Source of the DNA: Parapedobacter lycopersici_A
GTDB taxonomy: Bacteria > Bacteroidota > Bacteroidia > Sphingobacteriales > Sphingobacteriaceae
DNA: 64,000 bases
Assembly (NCBI RefSeq): GCF_040395035.1
Contig: NZ_JBEBRB010000008.1
Span: forward strand, 1 to 64,000
Direction of reading: 5' to 3'
Under the pieces are notes generated by a model, which saw nothing but the letters and a program-made list of their open reading frames with translations, ran no database searches and was not told the DNA's origin. Positions 17,879-25,650 of this stretch are shown here, one piece after another. The stretch's first letter is position 1, and every line of letters begins with the position of its first letter. The position numbers and the translations under genes were made by a program.

Positions 17879-19231
17879 ATGAACATGACTGTCTATTCCA
17901 ATACCCCCGAATCCTGGAGCGTTGCCGAGCGGTTTCTTTTCAGGGTTGCCGGCTGTTTTTTTCTGACAATGTGTATTCCACTTAGCTGGAATTATTATCG
18001 TCATTTATTTTCACTGGACTGGTCGGACTTGAATTACCGCGATATAACCAACCTGGGTAGGTTCAGTCCTAATTTACTGCATATCCAAACTGAAAGCGGA
18101 CAATGGGGTTTTGCCAGCTATAGCGACTGGGGGATTATCCTGTTGGGGTCACTTATTGTTGCAGCGTTATGGTCATTAGTTGACGGGCGTCAATCCCATC
18201 ACAAACTCTATTACTGGTTGCGGGTAATTGTGCGGTACCGGATTGCGATCGGGATGATTGAATTTGGATTTGTAAAAGTCTTTCTTATCCAGATGCCGTT
18301 TCCCCCTATTGCGACACTTCACACCAATTTCGGCGATTTTACCGCTCAAAAATTATACTGGCTATCCGTGGGAATTGTGCCAGGTTATCAGGTCTTTTTG
18401 GGGTTGGTGGAAGTTACTGCTGGGTTTTTGTTGTTTTTTAGGAAAACAGCTTTTCTAGGCGCTTTTCTGACACTTTGTGCTTCTGCCAACATTGTTTATA
18501 TCAATCATGCTTATGACGGAGGGGTACATGTATACAGTGCTTATTTTGTACTATTGGCTTTGTTTTTATTGTGGAGGGATATTCCGCGCATTGGCAAACT
18601 GCTGGTTTACGAGCAGGATACCACTCCATTGAATTATTATCCAAATTACTCAGGGATAATACAAAAAACGGCGCGGATACTAACTAAATCAATGTTTATC
18701 CTGGTGTTTGTGGTGCTACTGGCGATTCTCCATTGGCGTAACTACAACAGTGTCGACCGGAATATGAAATTGCCGGTTGAGCCGGGTCTGGCAGAGGCAG
18801 CAGGGTATTATGAGGTAACAGCATTTAACTGGAAAGGAAGTTTTATTCCATCCTCGCCGTTCGATTCCATTCGTTGGCAGGACGCTATTTTTGAAACCTA
18901 TTCCACATTATCTTTTAAAATAAACCAACCAATTCCCATTAATTTGTCAAACGGGGTGCCACGGAACAACGGTTTATTGAGTGACTGGGAGTTTTCCGGG
19001 AGAGGGGGTGGCAGACGATTTTATTATTATGAAGTTGATACGATTGAAAAAGTACTTCAATTGCAAGATAAACAGCAGCCAGGCAGTCCGATCCCTATTT
19101 ACCTTGCTTACGAACGGCCGAATGATTCGACAATTGTCTTACGGAATAAATCCGCCAATTCGGACTTACGCTATATCCGATTAACCAAGATTTTTAAACG
19201 ATACCCGTTAATCGAAAAAGATGATTACTAA
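17879..19231 (+). CDS. DoxX-like membrane protein, type B (copy 2)
   Basis: A 450-residue paralogue of the type B protein at 6373-8004 but without its Arg/Gly-rich insertion. The ATG at 17879 is preferred to a TTG two codons earlier. Core RYRIAIGMIEFGFVKVFLIQ, then NHAYDGGVH, also present as NHAYDGGVQ in copy 1. The C-terminal domain has GYYEVTAF, RWQDAIFETY, a GGGRRFYYY block and LQDKQ. It is the last gene of the second SusCD module. No terminator is obvious in the 70 bases before the next promoter. Confidence 0.62.
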   Translation: MNMTVYSNTPESWSVAERFLFRVAGCFFLTMCIPLSWNYYRHLFSLDWSDLNYRDITNLGRFSPNLLHIQTESGQWGFASYSDWGIILLGSLIVAALWSLVDGRQSHHKLYYWLRVIVRYRIAIGMIEFGFVKVFLIQMPFPPIATLHTNFGDFTAQKLYWLSVGIVPGYQVFLGLVEVTAGFLLFFRKTAFLGAFLTLCASANIVYINHAYDGGVHVYSAYFVLLALFLLWRDIPRIGKLLVYEQDTTPLNYYPNYSGIIQKTARILTKSMFILVFVVLLAILHWRNYNSVDRNMKLPVEPGLAEAAGYYEVTAFNWKGSFIPSSPFDSIRWQDAIFETYSTLSFKINQPIPINLSNGVPRNNGLLSDWEFSGRGGGRRFYYYEVDTIEKVLQLQDKQQPGSPIPIYLAYERPNDSTIVLRNKSANSDLRYIRLTKIFKRYPLIEKDDY

Positions 19232-19265
19232 ATTGCTGGTTATTAGCGTATTTGTTTCGGAATAA

Positions 19266-19310
19266 AAAGTCTACTAAAATAGTATACTTTAATGAATATT
19301 CTTATCTTTG
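19266..19310 (+). promoter_or_regulatory. Promoter and palindromic operator of the XRE regulator
   Basis: TATCTTTG (19303-19310) is a -7 element. Upstream is a 25-bp palindrome with 10-base arms AAAGTCTACT (19266-19275) and AGTATACTTT (19281-19290) around AAAAT, with one mismatched pair. It covers the -33 area, as expected for autoregulation by the XRE protein that follows. A 20/25 match lies in the susC-1 promoter at 113-137. Confidence 0.55.
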
Positions 19311-19357
19311 TGCAGTGTATGTATTTAAATGAGTGCAGAACCGGTTGAAGTTATCCG

Positions 19358-19729
19358 ATGGAACAGTCCAGTATTTTGGTGCGTATTAAAGAACTCCGTA
19401 GGCATAGGGGGTGGTCTCAGTCCGATATGGCTGAACGGCTTAACGTCGCCCTGAAAACCTACCAGAACCTTGAAAGCGGAATAACACGGATTGATATTGA
19501 GCGACTGGGCCAGGTCGCATCTATATTGGGTGTCGAACTGATTGACTTACTGGGATATCAGCCCAAACCAGAGGCGTATATTGATCGTTTCATTAACGAA
19601 GAAAAAGCGTTATACCATAAAATAATCCAGGATAAAGAAGCATACATTAAACGGCTGGAAGAAAATCTAAAAGTGTATCAGGATATATTGCAGCGTAGTT
19701 CAGACGACCCGGGAAATATTTTTCAATGA
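19358..19729 (+). CDS. XRE-family helix-turn-helix regulator
   Basis: A 123-residue protein with a Cro/CI-type HTH at about residues 8-65 (IKELRRHRGWSQSDMAERLN, then TYQNLESGITRIDIERL) and a charged, probably coiled-coil C-terminal half (HKIIQDKEAYIKRLEENLKV) that may dimerise. It lies between the second SusCD-DoxX module and the sulfatase operon. The palindrome in its own promoter resembles one in the susC-1 promoter, making it the best local candidate for a regulator of both. Targets are inferred. Confidence 0.85.
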   Translation: MEQSSILVRIKELRRHRGWSQSDMAERLNVALKTYQNLESGITRIDIERLGQVASILGVELIDLLGYQPKPEAYIDRFINEEKALYHKIIQDKEAYIKRLEENLKVYQDILQRSSDDPGNIFQ

Positions 19730-19815
19730 AGTATGTATTAATCGACAGTTGCATAGACAATATGGCGATTCTCTCTTAAAACTTGTAACTTAGCATTTCA
19801 GTAAACCTATTTACG

Positions 19816-21375
19816 ATGAAATATATGTTATTATATCGCTGGGTATTTGCTGCGATTGTATTGACCGCATGCAATGGTACAACGGATTCTTCACGTCAGG
19901 GAAATGCCAAGCAACCCAATATTCTCTTTATTTTTTCAGATGACCACACCAATAACGCGATCGGTGCGTACGGCAATGCCTTGGCAAAAACACCTAATAT
20001 TGACAGAATAGCCGCAGAGGGGGCACTATTCCGCAATTTCTTTGTAACTAATTCGATCTGTGGACCAAGCCGCGCGTCATTGTTGACGGGCAAATACAGT
20101 CATGCTAATGGCTTTATGTCCAATGAACAACGGTTTAATATTGATCAATTTGTCTTTTCACGGCTGCTACAGGAGACTGGGTATCAGACCGCTTGGATAG
20201 GTAAATGGCACTTGGGTACGCTACCGGGGGATGCATTTGATTATTGGAATATTCTTCCTGGTCAAGGTTTTTATTTCAATCCGGATTTCATAAATAACAA
20301 CAATGACACCATCAGGCATGAAGGCTACGTAACCGATATTATCACGCAGCTGGCTTCCGGTTGGCTGGACCAGCGGGATAAGGATAAACCATTTTTTATG
20401 GTTGTTGGCGAAAAAGCAACACACCGTGAATGGTTGCCGGATATCCAGGACCTTGGTGCGTATGACAGCGTGGAATTCCCCCTTCCCGAAACGTTTTATG
20501 ACGATTACCGTACGCGACAGGCCGCGGCTAACCAGGATATGACAATAGATGAAACCATGCGGCTGGATATCGATCTCAAGGTAAACCTGGATTTTGAAAA
20601 AACATTGATATACGGTCGGATGAATGCCGATCAGAAAGCGGCTTACAAGGCATATTATACTGACCGGGTAAGCAGGGAGTTCAACGAAAAGCAATTGTCG
20701 GGAAAGGCATTGACCGCATGGAAATTCCAGCGTTACATGCGGGATTACTTGGCGACCGCAAACTCGCTTGACCGGAATATCGGCAGGTTGCTCGACTACC
20801 TGAAAGCGCATGGATTAGCCGAGAATACCATTGTTATTTATGGATCCGACCAGGGATTCTATCTCGGCGAACATGGCTGGTTTGACAAACGCTTTATTTA
20901 TGAACAATCGCTGCGTACGCCGTTTGTTATGCGTTACCCCGGGGTGGTTGCCGCCGGGACGTCCATCGATCAATTTGTACTGAATATTGACCTTGCTCCA
21001 ACCTTGCTGGAGCTTGCCGGTGCAGCCGTCCCCAAAGAAATTCAGGGACAATCATTTCTTCCAATATTACGGGACGGAAATACCGCCGGTCGCGATGCGG
21101 TATATTATCATTATTATGAGTACCCCGAGCCACATCGGGTAATGCCTCATTTCGGTGTTCGTACCAGACAATATAAATTAGTCCGTTTTTATGGCGAAAA
21201 GAATTTCTGGGAGTTATTCGACCTCGAAAATGATCCCAATGAGTTAACGAATCTATATGAGTCCGACAGCTATCAGGCAACGATTATGGAGCTGAAAGAA
21301 AAATTGAGAGAATTGATTACACAGTACGAAGATACCGATGCGGCACGTATACTTGCCGAAGAAACGGCGCGATAA
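19816..21375 (+). CDS. S1-family sulfatase, exported (S1_11/GlcNAc-6-sulfatase-like)
   Basis: A 519-residue arylsulfatase-superfamily enzyme that hydrolyses a sulfate ester. The N-terminal signal has the lipobox VLTAC (Cys about 18), so it is probably a lipoprotein. The metal site begins with FSDDHTNNA, and the catalytic Cys82 lies in ICGPSRASLLTGK, the C-x-P-S-R motif converted to formylglycine. GYQTAWIGKWHLG and DYWNILPGQGFYFNPDF resemble the S1_11 N-acetylglucosamine-6-sulfatase group; the exact substrate is unproven. It is followed after 1 base by a formylglycine-generating enzyme and then a sulfate exporter, a coherent sulfate-release set. Confidence 0.88.
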   Translation: MKYMLLYRWVFAAIVLTACNGTTDSSRQGNAKQPNILFIFSDDHTNNAIGAYGNALAKTPNIDRIAAEGALFRNFFVTNSICGPSRASLLTGKYSHANGFMSNEQRFNIDQFVFSRLLQETGYQTAWIGKWHLGTLPGDAFDYWNILPGQGFYFNPDFINNNNDTIRHEGYVTDIITQLASGWLDQRDKDKPFFMVVGEKATHREWLPDIQDLGAYDSVEFPLPETFYDDYRTRQAAANQDMTIDETMRLDIDLKVNLDFEKTLIYGRMNADQKAAYKAYYTDRVSREFNEKQLSGKALTAWKFQRYMRDYLATANSLDRNIGRLLDYLKAHGLAENTIVIYGSDQGFYLGEHGWFDKRFIYEQSLRTPFVMRYPGVVAAGTSIDQFVLNIDLAPTLLELAGAAVPKEIQGQSFLPILRDGNTAGRDAVYYHYYEYPEPHRVMPHFGVRTRQYKLVRFYGEKNFWELFDLENDPNELTNLYESDSYQATIMELKEKLRELITQYEDTDAARILAEETAR

Positions 21376-21376
21376 T

Positions 21377-22483
21377 ATGAAAAGAAAGTTAGACTGGATT
21401 GGGTTAGGCGTTTTAGTGACAATTGTCGTCTCGTGCAATCAGGCAAAAAAAACAAATTCACACGATGAAGCTATACGGAACGCGGATAGCGCAACCACGT
21501 GTGTTGCGCATGGTATCCCGTCACGTGCGGCTGCTATTGCCGAATCAACAGCTTCCCATAATTTTCTCGGTGCAGACAACGCACCGATGGTTTACATTAA
21601 GGGCGGAACATTCCGTATGGGGTCTGCTCAATTTGCCGACGCCCACCCCGTTCACGATGTAACGGTTAATGGGTTCTGGATGGATGAACATGAAGTAACC
21701 AATGCACAGTTTGCCCGTTTTGTGGCGGCTACAGGTTATCAAACCATTGCTGAGCGTCCGCTGGATCCTAAAGATTTTCCAAATGTGCCATTGGATGCAT
21801 TGCAGCCGGGATCGGCTGTTTTCACACCACCCCAGCAGCAGGTAAACCTGCAGAACCATTTGCAATGGTGGGAATACGTGGCAGGTGCAAACTGGCGACA
21901 TCCGGAAGGTCCGGGCAGCAGTATTGAAGGGCGCGAAAACGAGCCTGTAGTTCACATCGCTTACCAGGACGCCCAGGCTTTTGCAAAGTGGGCCGGAAAG
22001 CGACTTCCCACAGAAGCAGAATGGGAATTTGCTGCGCGGGGAGGTCAGACTGCCAGTACCTATTATTGGGGTGATGAGCTAAAACCCGGCGGAAAATGGG
22101 TGGCCAATGTTTACCAAGGAGATTTTCCTACCAAGAATACCGCTGAGGACGGCTATGAAGGGTTGGCTCCTGTAAAATCGTACGCACCCAATGCCTTTGG
22201 ATTGTATGACATGGATGGAAACGTATGGGAATGGTGTGCAGATTATTACCGACCGGATTATTATGCAAATAGTCCGAAAGAAAATCCGAAGGGGCCTGCA
22301 GATAGCTACGACCCGATGGAGCCCGGAGCAGTAAAGCGGGTACAGCGCGGCGGATCATTCCTTTGCAATGCACAGTATTGCGAGCGTTATATCGCAGGCA
22401 GCCGCGGAAAAGGAGAAATCAGCAGTGGTAGCAATAACTTGGGGTTTAGGTGTGTAAGTGACGATCCGCCCCCGGGTAGTTAA
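21377..22483 (+). CDS. Formylglycine-generating enzyme (SUMF1 family), exported lipoprotein
   Basis: A 368-residue protein starting at the ATG 1 base after the sulfatase stop. It has a lipobox VTIVVSC (Cys about 18), so it should act in the periplasm. The FGE-sulfatase domain runs from GGTFRMGS to NLGFRC. Both catalytic-type cysteines are present, Cys330 and Cys335 in RGGSFLCNAQYCERY, with the same spacing as in characterised aerobic FGEs. This supports true oxygen-dependent conversion of the sulfatase cysteine rather than an unrelated SUMF1-fold role. The partner sulfatase is directly upstream. Confidence 0.88.
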   Translation: MKRKLDWIGLGVLVTIVVSCNQAKKTNSHDEAIRNADSATTCVAHGIPSRAAAIAESTASHNFLGADNAPMVYIKGGTFRMGSAQFADAHPVHDVTVNGFWMDEHEVTNAQFARFVAATGYQTIAERPLDPKDFPNVPLDALQPGSAVFTPPQQQVNLQNHLQWWEYVAGANWRHPEGPGSSIEGRENEPVVHIAYQDAQAFAKWAGKRLPTEAEWEFAARGGQTASTYYWGDELKPGGKWVANVYQGDFPTKNTAEDGYEGLAPVKSYAPNAFGLYDMDGNVWEWCADYYRPDYYANSPKENPKGPADSYDPMEPGAVKRVQRGGSFLCNAQYCERYIAGSRGKGEISSGSNNLGFRCVSDDPPPGS

Positions 22484-22524
22484 TAGCCAACCAATCTGAT
22501 TCGAACCTGATTAATTGTATTCAT

Positions 22525-23772
22525 ATGTCATCTTTCAAGCTGAATATATCCGAGGACTGGGCAGTCGTTATCCTGGGGTTTATCATTATTTTTCTTGCTG
22601 TTTGGGGATTCGTCATACCGGTTCCGCATTATGAATGGACGGACTCCGCAACGCTGCAATCGCTCTTCTCCCAAGCCAATGAACTGCATGTATTGTATCA
22701 ATTTGTTTTTGCTTATATCATGGTCATTGTCGGCGCCATGATTACAGGGAAACCGATAATGCCCTATGTCCGGAGTTTTCCGGTGGTATTTGGACTGACA
22801 ATCATTGCACTGCTGTTATCGGGGAACGCCCGGCTTAGTGATTTGGGTTTAGAGACCGTTATATTCAGCCTAATCATCGGTCTCATTATCGGCAATCTGT
22901 TTAAACTCCCGGTTTGGTTCAAAAATGCGCTTAATGCCGAATTTTTGGTCAAGATTGGTTTAGTGCTCCTTGGCACGGGTGTCATTTTTTCCAATATACT
23001 CGAAGCCGGTTCGCTGGGACTTGTCCAATCACTTATTGTAGTGCTGTCGGTATGGTATTTTGCCTTTTGGCTATGCAGGCGATTGAAGGTTGATGAAGAA
23101 TTAACCATGATGATTTCCAGCGCCGTTTCGATCTGTGGGGTTTCCGCTGCCATTGCTACTTCCGGCGCAATCAAAGGAGATTCCAAAAAGCTTTCCTATG
23201 TCGTGTCGATGGTATTGATTACCGCAATTCCGATGATGATCGGCATGCCTTATATCGCCCGGTTATTAGAACTCCCCGAGGAGGTGACCGGTGCCTGGCT
23301 GGGCGGCAGTATCGACACTACCGGTGCCGTGGTTGCTTCTGGAAGCTTGGTGGGCGAGCGGGCACTGGAAATCAGTACCATCGTTAAATTTTCCCAGAAC
23401 GTTTTGCTGGGACTGGCGGCGCTTGCTATTTCCGTTTATTGGACCTATCGGGGCACACCTGCCGGTGAACATATTGAGAAGCCCGGGCTTGGCATTATCT
23501 GGGAACGGTTCCCGAAATTTGTACTCGGATTTATCGCAGCCTCGCTTTTATTTTCCTTCGCGCTGGATGCGGAAACGGTTGATCGCGTCAAAGGCAGTGT
23601 GAAGAGCATTCAGGGACTATGGTTTGCCTTGGCTTTTACGAGTATTGGACTGGAGACGAATTTCCGTGATTTACTGCGGCATAACAGCGCAAAGCCATTC
23701 TGGGCATTTCTGATTGCGCAGGGGTTTAATATCCTGGTTACATTGGCAGTTGCCTGGTGGCTGTTTGGATAA
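22525..23772 (+). CDS. YeiH-family putative sulfate exporter
   Basis: A 415-residue polytopic inner-membrane protein of the Cons_hypoth698/YeiH group (UPF0324). Motifs are KIGLVLLGTGVIF, GVSAAIATSGAIKG and GSIDTTGAVVASGSLVG. Members are called putative sulfate exporters, though transport has seldom been shown; some have been linked to organosulfonate breakdown. It follows the FGE gene by 41 bases and is closed by a strong hairpin, so it probably belongs to the sulfatase operon and handles surplus sulfate or a related anion. Confidence 0.85.
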   Translation: MSSFKLNISEDWAVVILGFIIIFLAVWGFVIPVPHYEWTDSATLQSLFSQANELHVLYQFVFAYIMVIVGAMITGKPIMPYVRSFPVVFGLTIIALLLSGNARLSDLGLETVIFSLIIGLIIGNLFKLPVWFKNALNAEFLVKIGLVLLGTGVIFSNILEAGSLGLVQSLIVVLSVWYFAFWLCRRLKVDEELTMMISSAVSICGVSAAIATSGAIKGDSKKLSYVVSMVLITAIPMMIGMPYIARLLELPEEVTGAWLGGSIDTTGAVVASGSLVGERALEISTIVKFSQNVLLGLAALAISVYWTYRGTPAGEHIEKPGLGIIWERFPKFVLGFIAASLLFSFALDAETVDRVKGSVKSIQGLWFALAFTSIGLETNFRDLLRHNSAKPFWAFLIAQGFNILVTLAVAWWLFG

Positions 23773-23787
23773 GTTTTCGGATGAAAT

Positions 23788-23819
23788 AAAAAGGGGACAT
23801 GATTTTCACGTCCCCTTTT
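23788..23819. terminator. Bidirectional terminator
   Basis: Stem AAAAGGGGAC / GTCCCCTTTT around a short loop that can also pair TGA/TCA, with T-runs on both strands. It separates the exporter gene (plus) from the RidA-like gene (minus). Confidence 0.85.
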
Positions 23820-23836
23820 CTATGACAACGTCTTGT

Positions 23837-24373
23837 TTATTCCACTTCAACAATCATTTCCACTTCCACGGCAATGCCATTAGGCAGCGATGCCATACCT
23901 ACGGCTGAACGCGCATGGCTTCCCTTTTCCTGTCCAAAAGTAGCGACCATCAATTCGCTGAATCCATTGATTACTTGTGAGTTCTGTTTGAAATCAGGAG
24001 CTGAATTTACCATTCCGAATACCTTTACAACACGCTTTACCTTATCGAAGCTGCCTATTTCGCCTTTTAGCGTTTTTAATATCGAAATGGCTACGAGGCG
24101 GGCGGCTTCCTGACCTTCTTCAAGCGTCAGATCGTCACCGACTTTTCCTACAATCTGCGTTCCGTCGGGTTTGTCCGGGCCGTGGCCGGATAAGAAAATC
24201 AGATTACCTGAACGTACAACACCGATGACTGCGCCACTAATGGGAGCCGTAGGCGGGGTAATACCCAACTTTTCCAGTTCAGATGCTACCATGGGAGAAA
24301 CCTGGGCAAAAGAAACATTTTGCATTACGAATAGGAAGAGGGCACCGAGCAGAATTTGTTTGAATTTTGACAT
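23837..24373 (-). CDS. RidA/YjgF-family protein with signal peptide
   Basis: A 178-residue protein. The ATG at 24373 is chosen because it starts a good signal peptide (SKFKQILLGALFLFVMQN, cleavage after SFAQ), whereas the upstream ATG adds 23 unlikely residues. The mature part is a RidA-type domain with LIFLSGHGP and a late SARSAVGMASLPNGIAVEVE-like block. Cytosolic RidA deaminates reactive enamines. Here the signal sequence predicts the periplasm, the SARSAVG block reads HARSAVG, and the loop differs from classical RidA, so activity is uncertain. It is monocistronic or the last gene after cobA. Confidence 0.8.
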   Translation of the reverse strand: MSKFKQILLGALFLFVMQNVSFAQVSPMVASELEKLGITPPTAPISGAVIGVVRSGNLIFLSGHGPDKPDGTQIVGKVGDDLTLEEGQEAARLVAISILKTLKGEIGSFDKVKRVVKVFGMVNSAPDFKQNSQVINGFSELMVATFGQEKGSHARSAVGMASLPNGIAVEVEMIVEVE

Positions 24374-24497
24374 GTGTGATAATAGTTTAAATGAGTAATT
24401 TAAATCGGCTAATTTAACGATAATAATCCGGTTGAAGTCCAAAGTAACCCCGTTTTTACGTTCGCATCGCTATCCACCGTATCGTTATTTAACAGCA

Positions 24498-24522
24498 GAA
24501 GCGCCTGATGGGCAGGCGCTTC
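24498..24522 (-). terminator. Hairpin downstream of cobA
   Basis: Perfect 10-bp stem GAAGCGCCTG (24498-24507) / CAGGCGCTTC (24513-24522) with a 5-base loop, 43 bases past the cobA stop. It lacks a strong T-run on the minus strand, so termination may be partial, or it may protect the mRNA 3' end. Confidence 0.5.
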
Positions 24523-24564
24523 TTACTTAACTAACCAATTATAAACCTAATATGAAGAGAAATT

Positions 24565-25371
24565 TCAATAACAATCCGCACATTCCAGCTGATCGAAAAA
24601 TCGCCGGATGGATTGGAACTCCTGGTGCAGGGCAACCGCCTGGCCGAAAATGAGCAGCACCGGTTGGGTACTGTCAATCTGTTTTTCTTCAGCCGTTTCT
24701 GCAATGGTGTTAACCAGTCCAATGGCAATCTTTTCGTTTGCCATGGATCCATTTTGAATGACTGCGGCCGGTAATTTTCCTTTGCCTGCTTGCTGGTAGA
24801 TTTCCACAATTTGCGATAATTTCTCATACCCCAGCAATACAATCACCGTGGCCCTGCTTTGGGCTGCAGTAGTCAGTTCTTCCGAAAGCCTGCCGTTCGA
24901 GTCCGTACCGGAAAGTATCCATAAACTCTCGCTTACACCCCGTTGTGTTACCGGAATACCTTGTAAGCCGGGTACAGAAATTGCACTTGATATGCCCGGT
25001 ACAATAGTTGCCTGAATGCTATAAGATGCGGCGTACGCTATTTCTTCGTATCCACGGCCAAAGACAAATAGGTCGCCACCTTTCAACCGTACTACATGCC
25101 CAAAATTCAAGGCATAGTCAACCATCAGTTGATTAACCACATCCTGTGAGAAGTTTTCATCACCCGACGGATTACCTACAAAAACTTTAATCGATTGCTG
25201 CGGCGCGTAGCTGAGTAATGTCTCATCAACCAATGCATCGTATAGAATTACGTCAGCAGTTTTTAATGCTTTTACACCTTTTATGCTGATCAGGTCGGGA
25301 TCACCAGGGCCCGCACCAACGATCGTGATTTTGGGCTCAACGTATTGTTTTTCTATTGTTCCTGTTGCCAT
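24565..25371 (-). CDS. cobA: Uroporphyrinogen-III C-methyltransferase
   Basis: A 268-residue SAM-dependent methyltransferase that makes precorrin-2, the precursor of siroheme needed by sulfite and nitrite reductases, and of cobalamin. Motifs are VGAGPGDPDLISIKG at the N-terminus, LYDALVDETLL, VRLKGGDLFVFGRGYEE, and PGISSAISVPGLQGIPVTQRG. It is a stand-alone SUMT without the CysG dehydrogenase/chelatase part. Transcription runs through a leader containing a Met/Cys mini-ORF and a terminator/antiterminator pair (25401-25497), which suggests control by sulfur amino-acid supply. Confidence 0.9.
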   Translation of the reverse strand: MATGTIEKQYVEPKITIVGAGPGDPDLISIKGVKALKTADVILYDALVDETLLSYAPQQSIKVFVGNPSGDENFSQDVVNQLMVDYALNFGHVVRLKGGDLFVFGRGYEEIAYAASYSIQATIVPGISSAISVPGLQGIPVTQRGVSESLWILSGTDSNGRLSEELTTAAQSRATVIVLLGYEKLSQIVEIYQQAGKGKLPAAVIQNGSMANEKIAIGLVNTIAETAEEKQIDSTQPVLLIFGQAVALHQEFQSIRRFFDQLECADCY

Positions 25372-25400
25372 GTTACTTATTGATTCGCTTTTTTTAAACT

Positions 25401-25463
25401 AAAAACCCCTTCGATCTTTCGATGAAGGGGGTATATCTCTTGACTGATGCTAACGCCTTCACC
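25401..25463 (-). promoter_or_regulatory. Attenuator in the cobA leader
   Basis: On the minus strand, CCCCTTCATC-GAAA-GATCGAAGGGG (25430-25406, one bulged C, GNRA-type loop) is followed by five T's (25405-25401), an intrinsic terminator 30 bases before cobA. Upstream GGTGAAGG (25463-25456) can pair with CCTTCATC (25428-25421), the 5' arm of that terminator, giving an antiterminator. The stop codon of a 12-codon ORF lies inside GGTGAAGG, the classical layout of an amino-acid attenuator. Confidence 0.65.
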
Positions 25464-25497
25464 TATGCGCATAATACGACATCTTACACATTTTCAT
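25459..25497 (-). CDS. Putative cobA leader peptide MKMCKMSYYAHR
   Basis: Twelve codons with three Met and one Cys, beginning about 50 bases after the -7 box. A ribosome that finishes the ORF would mask the antiterminator strand GGTGAAGG and favour termination. One stalled on the Met/Cys codons would leave it free and favour read-through. Translation is not proven; position and structure make it likely. Confidence 0.5.
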   Translation of the reverse strand: MKMCKMSYYAHR

Positions 25498-25547
25498 GTG
25501 ATTATTTCGGATCGTATTAGGACGTTGAATTGCTTTCACGAAGCAAA

Positions 25548-25555
25548 TATACATT
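25548..25555 (-). promoter_or_regulatory. Promoter -7 element of cobA
   Basis: TATATTTG on the minus strand matches TAnnTTTG exactly. A transcript from here would have a leader of about 170 bases carrying the mini-ORF and the attenuator. No convincing -33 box is seen. Confidence 0.5.
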
Positions 25556-25650
25556 AAGTCTATGAGTTTAGTAGTGTTATATAACTATATTTTTTTAGAA
25601 TACATTTATCTATCTGATTATTAGCTATATAATTTCAATTGATTTGTTGA

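Noticed and set aside
19319..19348. Nine-codon ORF (MYLNECRTG) in the XRE-gene leader as another Met/Cys leader peptide
   Set aside because: Only one Met besides a single Cys, no hairpin or T-run follows, and the leader is short.
25456..25500. SAM or cobalamin riboswitch before cobA
   Set aside because: I could not find the conserved core sequences of either class; a leader peptide with paired hairpins explains the region better.
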